Assembly (NCBI GenBank): GCA_036897485.1
Contig: JAYMTF010000356.1
Location: forward strand, 1-38,597
Reading direction: 5' to 3'
From: Pelargonium nanum
Lineage: Eukaryota > Streptophyta > Magnoliopsida > Geraniales > Geraniaceae
DNA: 38,597 bases
Every line of letters begins with the position of its first letter. Within the stretch, counting starts at the first letter, position 1. The position numbers and the translations under genes were made by a program. Of this stretch, positions 1 to 9,183 are shown piece by piece. Under the pieces are notes generated by a model. It saw only the letters and a list, made by a program, of their open reading frames with translations, was not told the origin of the DNA and ran no database searches.

Positions 1-1473
1 AATCCAAAATTTTAAAAAGTACAGGGGCCAGACCAACTAAAAAAACTACTCGAGGGTCAACTTCATAGTTTCAACAAGTACAGGTACTATAGTGACAATT
101 TACCCAAGATTTTTTAATAAATGTTTTATTATTTTTCTGAACGAAATGAATGCTTTATAATTTTGTTCTCAATTGCTATGTACAATATGCTCATAATAGT
201 ATATTCATTTTAATACTAATAAATTTCAAAACTGAATATTCCTAGCAAAAATAAAACCCCAACCTGGCTGAAAGTACTAAAATTTCACACAACGATGACT
301 TGTTCCCAACCAACGGCCAACCAAACAACGACGGAGAAAAGGTCATCTCCGCCATATCCGCTGCACCGTCCGAGCTGCAAAACGCTAGCTCCTCACCTTC
401 GCTTACATAAACCAATCCCAACGCGCACCAATTCAATCTCCTCCTCGTTGGATCGAAGTATCAAACTCAGACATTCAAATTCATCGGAACTTCAAATTCC
501 AGATTACAAGTATGACGCAATAATCGTCAGATTCGAGTTTTTGAAGAGAGAGACGAAGCATCGGATCATGACACTGTCTTCGGTGCTTGCAATGTTCTTC
601 ATCCACGAGCCTCGATCAGCCACATTGACGACGACGACGACGATTACTGCCAAAACCTCTTCCTTCAATCGCAGCCATTTCTCTCATCGATCGAAGCACC
701 TCCAGAGGCCGAAGCTGTGTGGCCATTTAAGCTGACATTCGGCTCCCTTTTCATCCACATTATCTTAGGGTTTTGCGTCTGCTTCTTCTTCTTCATCCCC
801 AAATCATAACTGTTTCGACTAATTATTGAGATTTTGCTTCTTTCCTTCCTCTAATTCCTGCTTGTTTGCTTGATCTTTAAGTTCGGTTTCATATTCTAAC
901 ATTTGGTGCTAGACATTTTGGCGGCTTTGGAGTATCGATTCTGTCCTCAAGCAGATATTTACTATCTCACAGGTATTCTAATAAAGCCGATTTTGTTTTG
1001 ATCTTAAGCATGTAGGATATGCATATGGTGCACGGTAGCAAATATGAGTATTAGCGTTATATTTATAAAGCAACAGGTACAGATTAACCATTAATCCTCA
1101 AGCTGTCTGAGCAGAGTTACCTAACCTTTGATTTCAACTAATGTGACTATTTACATGTATAAGTTATAGATTCTTGATGGGTTAAAATATGGTTGATATA
1201 GGATATTTGTACCTTTTAATGTGGTTGGATCATAGGTGGTTGGGCTGACTCGATCTGATCCTGATGTTAGCCTGATTCCGTCTTTCTTGTACAATAACAA
1301 TAGGCGTCGGCCATTCTATTCAATGGGTGCTAATCTTATGATTTGTGCGTCGACATTATATAGACAATGGCTTTTTAAAGCATGTATTAGGTATTTAGGT
1401 GAATGCTTAAACTCAAGATATCTCAGTATCTCACGGTTACTTTGATATTTTACTTGTAGCGTTTGTTTTATCA
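1..1473. other. Upstream region and probable 5' leader of the 1474 gene
   Basis: The first 120 bases are AT-rich with phrases such as 'aaaagtacaggggcca' and 'gtactatagtgacaattta', which resemble ends of dispersed plant repeats but cannot be assigned. From about 290 to 960 base composition becomes C/T-rich with a (gac)n run near 626-643 and a pyrimidine-rich stretch after 'cttagggttttgcg' near 763, typical of a plant 5' leader. A GT donor follows 'ctatctcacag' at about 970. Possible acceptors are 'ggatcatag' at 1235 and 'tacttgtag' at 1459. Inference: the gene at 1474 has one or two non-coding leader exons here. An open frame at 295-735 has no recognisable protein content and I do not call it. 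Confidence 0.4.
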
Positions 1474-2816
1474 ATGGACATTACAATCCAGCTTGATGAT
1501 TGTGATGACCTAATGCATGAAGATTCAATTGATCCTCATGAGCTGGGTCACTTGGCTGTAAATAATGAAGAAAATGATAGTACCATTACAGAGAATTCAA
1601 TGGTAGAGCTTGAAGTTGAATCCTCTGGATGTATGCACAGTGAAATCGTTCAGGTATTAACGTCTTTTTACCCAAACTCGAGCTATTATTGTTTTTCCTC
1701 TCTTCGTTTTTGTTTAGTAAATGTTTGGATTATAGCAATTAACGAAGAAAATAGTATGCGAGTATACACACATATGACATGTCGCTGATCCCAACACCTA
1801 CTTTTATATAACAACTCGAATAAGATTGTAACTTCTGTCAAATTCTACGACTTGTTGGACCCTTTTGTACTGAAAAATTGCATGCAAGACAGTCATAAAA
1901 TGAGGGGAAGTAGTATTCTTGTTTAAGATAGTGAGAACTGTTATTAAGATACATAATAGTATTAATAGAACTCATCATTATTCACATGCATATAAACGCA
2001 GTTCTGTTTGCATGTGAAGAGCATAGTCATGGATCGAAATAATATACCAGCACAGTTCTGTTCACATTCTAGTTTGGATGATGTCTTTTATGCTGCAAAG
2101 TTTTCAGCACCCCAGAGAGTGCCTAGGTACACAAAGTTAATAGCACCCAAGTGCCCAAATTACACTGTTCACTAGTGCTCGTCTAGACATCTTTATATTC
2201 ACACATTCTTTAATTTCTTTTCATCTAAACATTTTCATCATCAGTCTATACTATGTGTTTTCCCCCTAAATTATAGTGGTGCGGTCAATTGTGGCGTTGA
2301 ACACAAGATTCATGATTAGGTTAGTATGGGGAATTTTGGAGTCCCTTAAAACACATAATTGATTATGCACTTTCTGTTGGTCTTCTAATTGTTGAACTAC
2401 ACATCTTTTCCTTGGACTAGACTTGAAATTTCCTTATTTGCTCTGTGCAGAGTAAGCCAATACTGATATCTGCTATGAAAGGTGGCCGCAAGCAGATTGG
2501 ACTGTATGTTGAGAAACTAACAGTTACTTGGGCCCCCGATGTATATGATCCTCCTGTTACATCTCGATCTCACTCAGTCGTGAGAACCTGCAGCCGGCAA
2601 TTCTCCAAGTCGAGCAAGAAGAGTGTCAGGAGCTCGCACAAGAGCAAAAATACAACCAAATCTACCCGGCACATTATCATTGCCAAGAAGCAATACCGGA
2701 AAACTGTTAACAACCATTGTATGCCCCCGATGTTGCCAATCGCGGGTTGTGAAATGCTAGGTGTTGGTGGTATAAGTCAATCATCTGTGGGTCTTGTTAA
2801 TCTTGGAGTTTTTTAA
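1474..2816 (+). CDS. Small basic plant protein of unknown function, two coding exons
   Basis: Exons 1474-1653 and 2451-2816 join in phase 0 across a GT..AG intron (donor cag|gtatta, acceptor ctgtgcag|agt), giving 181 aa. The first exon is acidic (DDCDDLMHEDSIDPHE). The second starts SKPILISAMKGGRKQ and contains the motif LTVTWAPDVYDPP, followed by a Ser/Lys/Arg-rich stretch (about residues 95-150) that looks like a nuclear-localisation type region. The core 'SAMKG...LTVxWAPDVYDP' is a pattern I associate with a family of uncharacterised plant proteins with a Lys-rich tail; I know of no assigned function. The last 40 residues (after NNHCMPPM) are hydrophobic and may not match the family's usual C-terminus. 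The start is chosen as the first ATG of the exon that stays open to a good donor. An alternative is a longer N-terminus from the leader exons. Confidence 0.6.
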
Positions 2817-3718
2817 CAGGACTTAAAAAGTGTGGAAATGGCTTATTTGGGTCATCTACTAGTCTTATATAGTTGTTATTTGTGTGATCATGTGCCTAAA
2901 GGGAAATCTTCTATAACTGGTGATTCCTGTTTGCTTTTATTCACTGGAACTTTTAATTTATACATTGTGTATAAAAGAAGGAAAATATTGGCTATTTATT
3001 ATTTAATTAACAGTGTGGACGAGAATTATATTTTAATATAAAGAAAAGCTCAACATGTGTTTGATATCCAAGGTTGTATTTGGATTAGAAAATTTGTTCA
3101 TAAAATAGAAATAAACAATCAAATTGGAATTAAAACAAAAATTGTTGTTCTGGTTTGGATGTGATTTTTTATATCATAAAGTAGACATGGAATGAAAATC
3201 TCATTTCTAATGTTCACAGTTTGGTTTTACCAGTTAAAACCAAATTATGAACATTCGATACATAACTACACACGAAAATAACTCCACACAGCTTCTCGTT
3301 TTGTTTATTATAATCTGAAAAACGAAAAGTTATGAAATATCACAGTTGCTTCGTTGATGCCTCAATGGTGTATTTATTTCACATAGACAGCAAAACTTAC
3401 GGGACAATAGGGTTATGGACCTAAAGATGGATCATGGATCTCCAACAATTTAAACAAATGGCATTTAGAAGCAGAAGAGTTGCATTTTGATCAAGAATCA
3501 AAGGAATACCTTTCACTTGAACAACAATAGTTTGCAATCCACCCCACTAACATGGCCATATAGCATAATATGCTTGCTGCAGGACCTTCAAGAAGATATA
3601 TGAGTAATGCATAGACACAACCATCAAAAGGCGGGATTCTGTGGCAAAACTTGAATAATTTCATTTGTAGTAGTAGCTTCCTCATCAATCACCTACAACA
3701 CCAAATCTCTCAAAGCAT
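2817..3718. other. Intergenic spacer between the convergent 1474 gene and PPR gene
   Basis: AT-rich, holding the 3' ends of two convergent genes. It contains a 21-bp imperfect inverted repeat with a 5-nt loop (3209-3255), preceded by 'ggttgtatttggattag' at about 3071, a phrase common at MITE ends. No supported gene. A short open frame on - (3491-3688) has no recognisable content, though part of it could be the PPR 3' UTR. Confidence 0.5.
3209..3255. repeat. 21-bp imperfect inverted repeat (hairpin)
   Basis: Arms 3209-3229 and 3235-3255 pair with two mismatches around the loop ccagt. The left arm begins aatgttcacagtttgg; the right arm ends ccaaattatgaacatt. It lies in a stretch resembling a degenerate MITE, but I could not fix terminal repeats or a target duplication. 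Confidence 0.6.
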
Positions 3719-6454
3719 CTAACTGCCAATTGAGGGAATTGAACTTACCGAACAAGTTCCATGAATGAGAGCATTATATGTGACCCGATTTGGTTTCACG
3801 CCCCTTCTCATCATGTCATCGCGCAGCTCAAAGGCTTTGGTAAGTTCTCCATTTACGCAGCATGCATATATCAAAAAATTATATGCTAGTGCGTCAGGCG
3901 TCACACCCTTGCTTAGCATGGAATTCCATAACTTAATTGCTTCTTCTAATTCTCCCCTTTTATTATACTCGTACATAATTGTTGAGTAAGTAATACAATC
4001 CGGAAAAATACCATTGTTTGACATCTCAGCTATGAGGTCATTGGCTTCCTTGAGCTTCCCTGATTTGCAGAAACCTCGGATCATTATATTGTATGTGACA
4101 GTATTTGCATATTTCCCTTTGATCATTACTTTATGCAGCTCTACAGCTTTCTCCATATTTCCTTCCTTGGTAAGGTGATCAAGAAAACAACCGTATGTTA
4201 CATGATTTGGAAGGGAGTTACCATCCTGCATTTGTTTCAACAAAATCACGGCTTCATCAATCAATCCTGCATTACACAAACCATATATTAGACTAGTGAA
4301 TGTCACAACATTTGGAACGTGTCCTTCATCAACCATTACATCCAAGAACCCAAATGCTTCCTTAAGTTTTCCTTCTTTTCCATATGCGTCGATCATATTT
4401 GTATAGATCACATTATCAGGCCTTAACCCTTGATCATGCATTTCTTTCAAAAGTTCAAATAATGTTGTGGTGTCGTGCTGTCTTAGAGTTCCGTAGATAA
4501 GTACACCATAACAAATAAGATCCATGTTCACTCCTCTTCCCACCATCTCTCGGCAAACATTCAATGCATCCTTTATTCTTCCTTCCTTGCAGAAACCATA
4601 CATTAATGCACTTAAACACATCTCATTTAGCTGATGATGCTCTCTGTGAAGGTCATCTGCGAACTCTTTGGCTTCAGACACTCTTCCAGTCGAACAGAGA
4701 CCACTTATTAAGGGCCTATAGGTATATGTGTCTGGTACGAGACCCTTTTCAACCATTTCATCAAGCAATTCAAAGGCTCTTGTTGTGTTACCTTCCTTAC
4801 AGTGTCCTTCAATTATTACATTATAGGTCACCTCATTAGGCATGATGTTCTGTTTCACCATTTCATCAAAATATCTAATTGCTTCTGCCAACCTATTTGC
4901 ACGACAAAGACCAGAAATAAGAGCAGTATATGTGTAAACATTCGGAGCTATGCCCTTCTCAGTCATCGCAGTGTAGAGTCTAAATGCCTCATTCAACTTT
5001 CCTTCTTTGCAGTATCCATTTATCAATGACGTGTAAGTTACAACATTTGGTTCCACTTCCTTTCTGATCATCTCATCAAAGATATACTTGGCTGCTTTTA
5101 ATTTCCCAAACTTGCAGTACCCATCTATCAAAGAATTGTAAGGATACACTGTCTTTTTTATGCCGAGCCCAGCCATTTTAATTAGAAGCTGATGCGCAAC
5201 ATCAAGCTTCCCCTTTTTGCTGAATGAGTGAATCAAAACACCAAATGCAACATCATTGGGAAATAAACCCTTCTCGGCCATTTTACTGAAAAGTAGCTCT
5301 GCTTCATCTAATTTACCATCCTTGACCAAAGAATTTATCAGCGCACTGTAAACAAACAAACTAGGCAACACGCCACGTCTGCTGAGCTTGTTAACAACAT
5401 CTAAAGCATCCTGCACTTTTCCCTTTTTCCTCAAACCATCAACCAAACACGAAACAACTTCTTCACCCGGGACAAATCCCAGCTCAATCATCTCATTCAC
5501 TAGCTCCACGCCTACCTCGAACTCTTGAGCTCTGCAGAGACCCAGAATTAAAGTGCTGTACGTAATCACATCTGCACTCAATCGCTTCTGACTTAAACTA
5601 TTCTTGATCTCAATAGCTTCCCAAACCTTTTGGTCCTTGCAAAGCCCATGGATCAATAAATTATAAGTCACAACACTCAAACTTCCTCCAGCTGACTCCA
5701 TCCGGTGAATAAATTCCTGTGCTCGAACCAAATCCTTCTTTCCGCACCAACTTTTAACTACAGCATTGCTCATATAAGAATCCGGTTGAAGTCCCCAATT
5801 CACAGCTTCATCAAACAAGCTCAAAACCATATCAAACTGCCTAACTCGAAGCAACCCATTTAAAAGGGCACTCAGAGTCCTCGTCTCCGGAACTATATTA
5901 TGCTCCCTCAGGAGCCGGAAAATCGCAACACCATCCACTACCCTATTATTCTGAACATTATGCACAAGAAGCAACTCAAAAGCGTAACTAGAATCAAACT
6001 TGTATTTCACATAACAGTTCAAAAGGCAATCAAAAGCTTCCTTTGGGCTCAACCCGCGAAGCAGCCATGTATGCAATAAGGAAGTTGCAGGCCAAAAGTG
6101 AGTGGACTGAACCAGTGCATGAATCAGAATGCAAAACGACTCCGTGGAATGGTCAAATTTCCGGTGCAAGCCCAGAAAGTTGAAGAATCTATGAGCTAAC
6201 CTGGAATCGTCTAGGGTTTTGATCAGAACAGTCTCCACATGGCGAGGCTGTAAGGTGGATGATATGAACTTGTCGTCGAATGCGACCTCCCAGCTCTGGC
6301 TTCCCCGTACGATGTCGCAGAGGCTCGACACAAATCGTGATTCGTTTTCGTCATTATCGTTGGTGGTGAAGCTGGAGGTGCACAGGCTCCTATGGCGGTG
6401 TTGGGTGCGGAAATGAGGGCCTGTGAGGGCTCGACGATAGAGAGCGAGCTTCAT
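3719..6454 (-). CDS. P-class pentatricopeptide repeat protein, At5g59900-like, probably mitochondrial
   Basis: An intronless 911-codon frame. P-class PPR proteins bind organelle RNA, each 35-residue helical pair contacting one base, and act in processing, stability or translation. From about residue 145 to the end there are roughly 20 tandem 35-aa units, many with the classic VTYNxLIxGxCKxGKxxEA pattern and xPxxVTY spacing (for example VTYTSLINGYCKEGKLNEAF and VTYNVIIEGHCKEGNTTRAF). There is no E, DYW or SMR tail. The N-terminus (MKLALYRRALTGPHFRTQHR) is Arg-rich and lacks acidic residues, as in a mitochondrial presequence. Length and organisation resemble Arabidopsis At5g59900, but orthology is inferred from memory. 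A consensus donor (tcg|gtaagt, junction at 3749/3748) lies 10 codons before the stop, so an alternative C-terminus or a 3' UTR intron is possible. Confidence 0.92.
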   Translation of the reverse strand: MKLALYRRALTGPHFRTQHRHRSLCTSSFTTNDNDENESRFVSSLCDIVRGSQSWEVAFDDKFISSTLQPRHVETVLIKTLDDSRLAHRFFNFLGLHRKFDHSTESFCILIHALVQSTHFWPATSLLHTWLLRGLSPKEAFDCLLNCYVKYKFDSSYAFELLLVHNVQNNRVVDGVAIFRLLREHNIVPETRTLSALLNGLLRVRQFDMVLSLFDEAVNWGLQPDSYMSNAVVKSWCGKKDLVRAQEFIHRMESAGGSLSVVTYNLLIHGLCKDQKVWEAIEIKNSLSQKRLSADVITYSTLILGLCRAQEFEVGVELVNEMIELGFVPGEEVVSCLVDGLRKKGKVQDALDVVNKLSRRGVLPSLFVYSALINSLVKDGKLDEAELLFSKMAEKGLFPNDVAFGVLIHSFSKKGKLDVAHQLLIKMAGLGIKKTVYPYNSLIDGYCKFGKLKAAKYIFDEMIRKEVEPNVVTYTSLINGYCKEGKLNEAFRLYTAMTEKGIAPNVYTYTALISGLCRANRLAEAIRYFDEMVKQNIMPNEVTYNVIIEGHCKEGNTTRAFELLDEMVEKGLVPDTYTYRPLISGLCSTGRVSEAKEFADDLHREHHQLNEMCLSALMYGFCKEGRIKDALNVCREMVGRGVNMDLICYGVLIYGTLRQHDTTTLFELLKEMHDQGLRPDNVIYTNMIDAYGKEGKLKEAFGFLDVMVDEGHVPNVVTFTSLIYGLCNAGLIDEAVILLKQMQDGNSLPNHVTYGCFLDHLTKEGNMEKAVELHKVMIKGKYANTVTYNIMIRGFCKSGKLKEANDLIAEMSNNGIFPDCITYSTIMYEYNKRGELEEAIKLWNSMLSKGVTPDALAYNFLIYACCVNGELTKAFELRDDMMRRGVKPNRVTYNALIHGTCSVSSIPSIGS

Positions 6455-6861
6455 TTGAAATCTGTAGACGATTGGGGTTTTAGCAGATATGAGCCATGTT
6501 GAGGGAGGGTTTGAATTCGAGCAAATTGAAGCAGGATTGAAGATGCAAAAATGGGAATTTTCAACAGTAACATTGGCTGGTGTTCACGGCGGGTTGCCCG
6601 CCCGTTGAGGGTATTGGGCAACCTAAACCGTCAAGTGCGGGTTGACCATTTTGCAATTCATTAACGGTCCGTTCTATAGATGACAAATCGCGTTTCGGTC
6701 GGATTTGGATCCGTGCTAGGTAGAATTTTATACTTTTGACAGAAAAAAGAAGAAGTGATTAATTGTGTGAATTTGTTTGATTTGAATGTTGGTCGGTGTC
6801 GGGTGTCCGCAACTTCGGATCAAAATTGTTGACACTTATCCGTTCATTCATAATGTTTATT

Positions 6862-7215
6862 TGTTTAAGTTTTTTTTTTATTAGCAAAAGGTACTTCATG
6901 TATTAATCGTCGAGAAGGGAAACAAGTACAAACACCATAGAAGAAAAAAATACATATTACAAGGAAAGAGAGAGAGCTTGAAGTGGGTTCGACTTCCACT
7001 GCCTATGAGTCCAGGAGGAAGGGGCGGAGCCCGAACCAAGAGTCAATGAGATGGTATGAAAGGTAGAGGAGATGACCTTTGAGAGAGTGATTGTCTCGTC
7101 CTTGACCAAGTTGTAGAATACCAATCGATTCAAATGAGCCACAATGAGGCATGGCAGACGGTGTTCCAATATTTTGCCATATGAGGCTGGACAAGGCCGG
7201 ACCACTGTTTAAGTT
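6862..7215 (-). mobile_element. 5'-truncated LINE (non-LTR retrotransposon) 3' relic
   Basis: Read on the minus strand, the segment ends with 'gacgattaatacatgaag', 'taccttttgctaat' and a poly-A run (T-run at 6870-6879 on +). This is the usual form of plant LINE 3' ends. The 10-nt sequence tgtttaagtt occurs at 6862-6871 and 7206-7215, flanking it, as expected for a target-site duplication (the last two bases overlap the T-run). The inserted part is about 334 bp. Minus-strand frames in it (6957-7205) are weakly protein-like and interrupted. What is inferred: LINE identity; it could be another poly-A retroelement. Confidence 0.55.
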
Positions 7216-7605
7216 ATTTGCAGTTTATAGGCAGCTATGTGTGTTTTGAGCAACCCGCAAACGATATTGAGTTTAAACCCAATAATACTCGTCACATATA
7301 GCCCAATGTATAAAAGTCACTTAGAAGCTGGATTTTTGTAACTTTCATTCATGCGAAAGTACTTTGGAGTAAAAATATATATGTTAAGAATTGACCGCTC
7401 AACTTTACCCACAAATCTAGTCATAAGAGCATACACATTGAAGATTATCGATACATTGTGATCACATATAAATGGATCATCAGAAAATATTGGGACCTTC
7501 GATATAGATAAATATCTACATCGAGCTTGTGACATGCGCAATAATAACACACTAAAGAACGAGATACCTCGGGTAATTTCGGGACTCTGCCTCATGCATG
7601 AGAAA

Positions 7606-7707
7606 GAAGCTCTATAAAGAAAAAGCAATATGAGAAAATGAAAATGAAGCTCTATAAAGAGAAAATAATATGTGAAAAATGAAAATGAAGCTGTAATATG
7701 TGAAAAT
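7606..7707. repeat. Imperfect tandem repeat, about 40-bp unit
   Basis: Units begin with gaagct at 7606, 7646 and 7687. The first two are 40 and 41 bp and share 'gaagctctataaagaaaa'-like starts and 'gaaaatgaaaat' ends; the third is 21 bp with an internal deletion. Confidence 0.7.
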
Positions 7708-7710
7708 GAA

Positions 7711-7854
7711 GATTCTTCTCTCTTACCAAAAATGGACATATAAACTTGTTATCATTTTTGCCACGTGTAGATGTGTGATTGATTGATAACAATATGAGTC
7801 CATTTTGGGCCCACTTGAGGACGTGTAGACGTGTGATTGATTCTTCTCTCTTAG
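7711..7854. repeat. Short local duplications
   Basis: The 17-nt sequence gattcttctctcttacc at 7711-7727 recurs with one change at 7838-7854. A second pair, beginning acgtgtaga and ending gtgtgattgatt, lies at 7762-7785 and 7820-7842. These look like internal repeats of the surrounding dispersed element rather than a gene. Confidence 0.6.
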
Positions 7855-8417
7855 CAATTGTTATGATCATTCCCGAACCTTCGGACATGCCTCAAAGGCC
7901 TGAATCAACCAAAACACCTTCCAGAATCTGACACATTAAAGGGAGTTAGTGTTCAAATGCTATTGTGTGTCACCAACATATTAAAAGGAGGTTTTGAAAA
8001 AAAGTGTCGAACAACAACTCATAGTTTAAGGCCTCTATTTGTCGTCAAGGTTCAATTTCTTATGGGCTCTATCAATTAACTAAGTCTGCACATCCCTACA
8101 CTTTACAACCTCATTTAACAACACAACTAACAAAATATTATCCCTTTACGAAGTTAACAAATAGGCTCTAAACATTTATAGTGACTTTGTATTGTTAGCA
8201 GTATTTCGCGACAATTCTACACCATTAGTAAAAACATACTTCATATGTTTTAAAATAAATGTCATGTTTATGTTTCATTCAAATTTTTGTTTGTTTGAAA
8301 AGTTAGTTATACATATATTATATGTATTGTCTCAATAATTATTCATCAAGTTAGAATTGTGAATGTAATAACGTATCTTTAATTATTCTCAAAAGAGACG
8401 CAAATGGCATTCTATTG

Positions 8418-8435
8418 CCACGTCATCGATCCGAA
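8418..8435 (+). promoter_or_regulatory. Plant histone promoter type I element (hexamer plus octamer)
   Basis: The sequence CCACGTCATCGATCCGAA matches the plant histone type I element, CCACGTCANCGATCCGCG, at all but the last two bases. It joins the ACGTCA hexamer to a reversed octamer. In other plant histone genes this element drives S-phase and meristem expression. It lies 307 bp upstream of the H2B start codon. Confidence 0.75.
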
Positions 8436-8570
8436 CCGCATCTGCAACAAATGACTGAGCAGCACGTTAGCATCCTACCTGTCTCGCGAACCGCATTTCA
8501 CGCATCTCTCATAGCCGTCGATCCCAGCTTACAGTTTATCACAACCAACGCTACATATTTTGCCATGTCA

Positions 8571-8626
8571 CCAATCCATCCTTTCCCCTCCGCCCCAATC
8601 AAAACCAATCAACTGCTCCTATAAAA
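8571..8626 (+). promoter_or_regulatory. H2B core promoter: three CCAAT boxes and TATA box
   Basis: CCAAT occurs at 8571-8575, 8595-8599 and 8605-8609, and TATAAAA at 8620-8626. The TATA box predicts transcription starting near 8650, giving a leader of about 70 nt before the ATG at 8725. Confidence 0.7.
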
Positions 8627-8724
8627 CCCAACCTCAACCTCTCTTCAACTCATATACTTTACGGTTCACACAATCCATCTCTCCCATCTACCAATTTCTC
8701 TTTCGTTTCTCTTGAAAAATCTCG

Positions 8725-9183
8725 ATGGCGCCAAAGGCCGAGAAGAAGCCCGCCGAGAAGAAACCCGCCGCCGACAAGGCGGAGGAGAAGAAGGCCGCGG
8801 TGGCCGAGAAGGCTCCGGCGGAGAAGAAGCCAAAGGCCGGCAAGAAATTGCCCAAGGAAGGAGGCGCCGCCGCCGGAGACAAGAAAAAGAAGAGGACGAA
8901 GAAGAGCGTGGAGACCTACAAGATCTACATCTTCAAGGTCCTGAAGCAAGTCCACCCCGACATCGGGATCTCCAGCAAGGCCATGGGGATCATGAACAGC
9001 TTCATCAACGACATCTTCGAGAAGCTTGCTCAGGAATCGTCGAAGCTCGCTAGGTACAACAAGAAGCCCACCATCACTTCCCGGGAAATTCAGACCGCTG
9101 TGAGGTTGGTGCTTCCCGGTGAGTTGGCCAAGCACGCCGTGTCTGAAGGTACAAAGGCGGTGACCAAGTTTACAAGCTCTTAA
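8725..9183 (+). CDS. Histone H2B
   Basis: An intronless 152-codon gene for the nucleosome core histone that pairs with H2A. The N-terminal tail (residues 1 to about 58) has the plant pattern of Lys/Ala/Pro repeats, [18 protein letters not shown], and ends in the basic run DKKKKRTKK. The histone fold (about 60-148) carries [19 protein letters not shown], the invariant [11 protein letters not shown], and [20 protein letters not shown]. The C-terminus AVTKFTSS contains the conserved ubiquitylation lysine, here K148. Length is within the plant range. Codon use is clearly more GC-rich than the flanking DNA. The type I element, CCAAT boxes and TATA box upstream fit replication-coupled expression. 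The antisense and shifted open frames over this gene are shadows. Confidence 0.98.
   Translation: MAPKAEKKPAEKKPAADKAEEKKAAVAEKAPAEKKPKAGKKLPKEGGAAAGDKKKKRTKKSVETYKIYIFKVLKQVHPDIGISSKAMGIMNSFINDIFEKLAQESSKLARYNKKPTITSREIQTAVRLVLPGELAKHAVSEGTKAVTKFTSS

Larger units (their letters stand above)
6455..8417. other. Intergenic spacer rich in transposon relics and local repeats
   Basis: No supported gene. It contains the PPR promoter side (6455-6600), a GC-rich patch 'ggcgggttgcccgcccgttgag' type near 6588-6610, a LINE 3' relic (6862-7215), a dispersed repeat around 7440-7605, imperfect tandem repeats (7606-7707), a short duplication (7711-7854) and a degenerate Stowaway-like end near 8240-8275 ('acttcatatgttttaaaataaatgtcatg'). 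The open frames on - at 7317-7888 lie inside repeats and have no recognisable protein content. Confidence 0.5.

Noticed and set aside
295-735. 146-codon open frame on + upstream of the first gene
   Set aside because: Composition is that of a C/T-rich leader; no recognisable protein motif, and a comparable open frame exists on the opposite strand.
8659-9135. Leu/Gly-rich antisense frame over histone H2B
   Set aside because: It is the complement of the GC-rich, biased H2B coding sequence.
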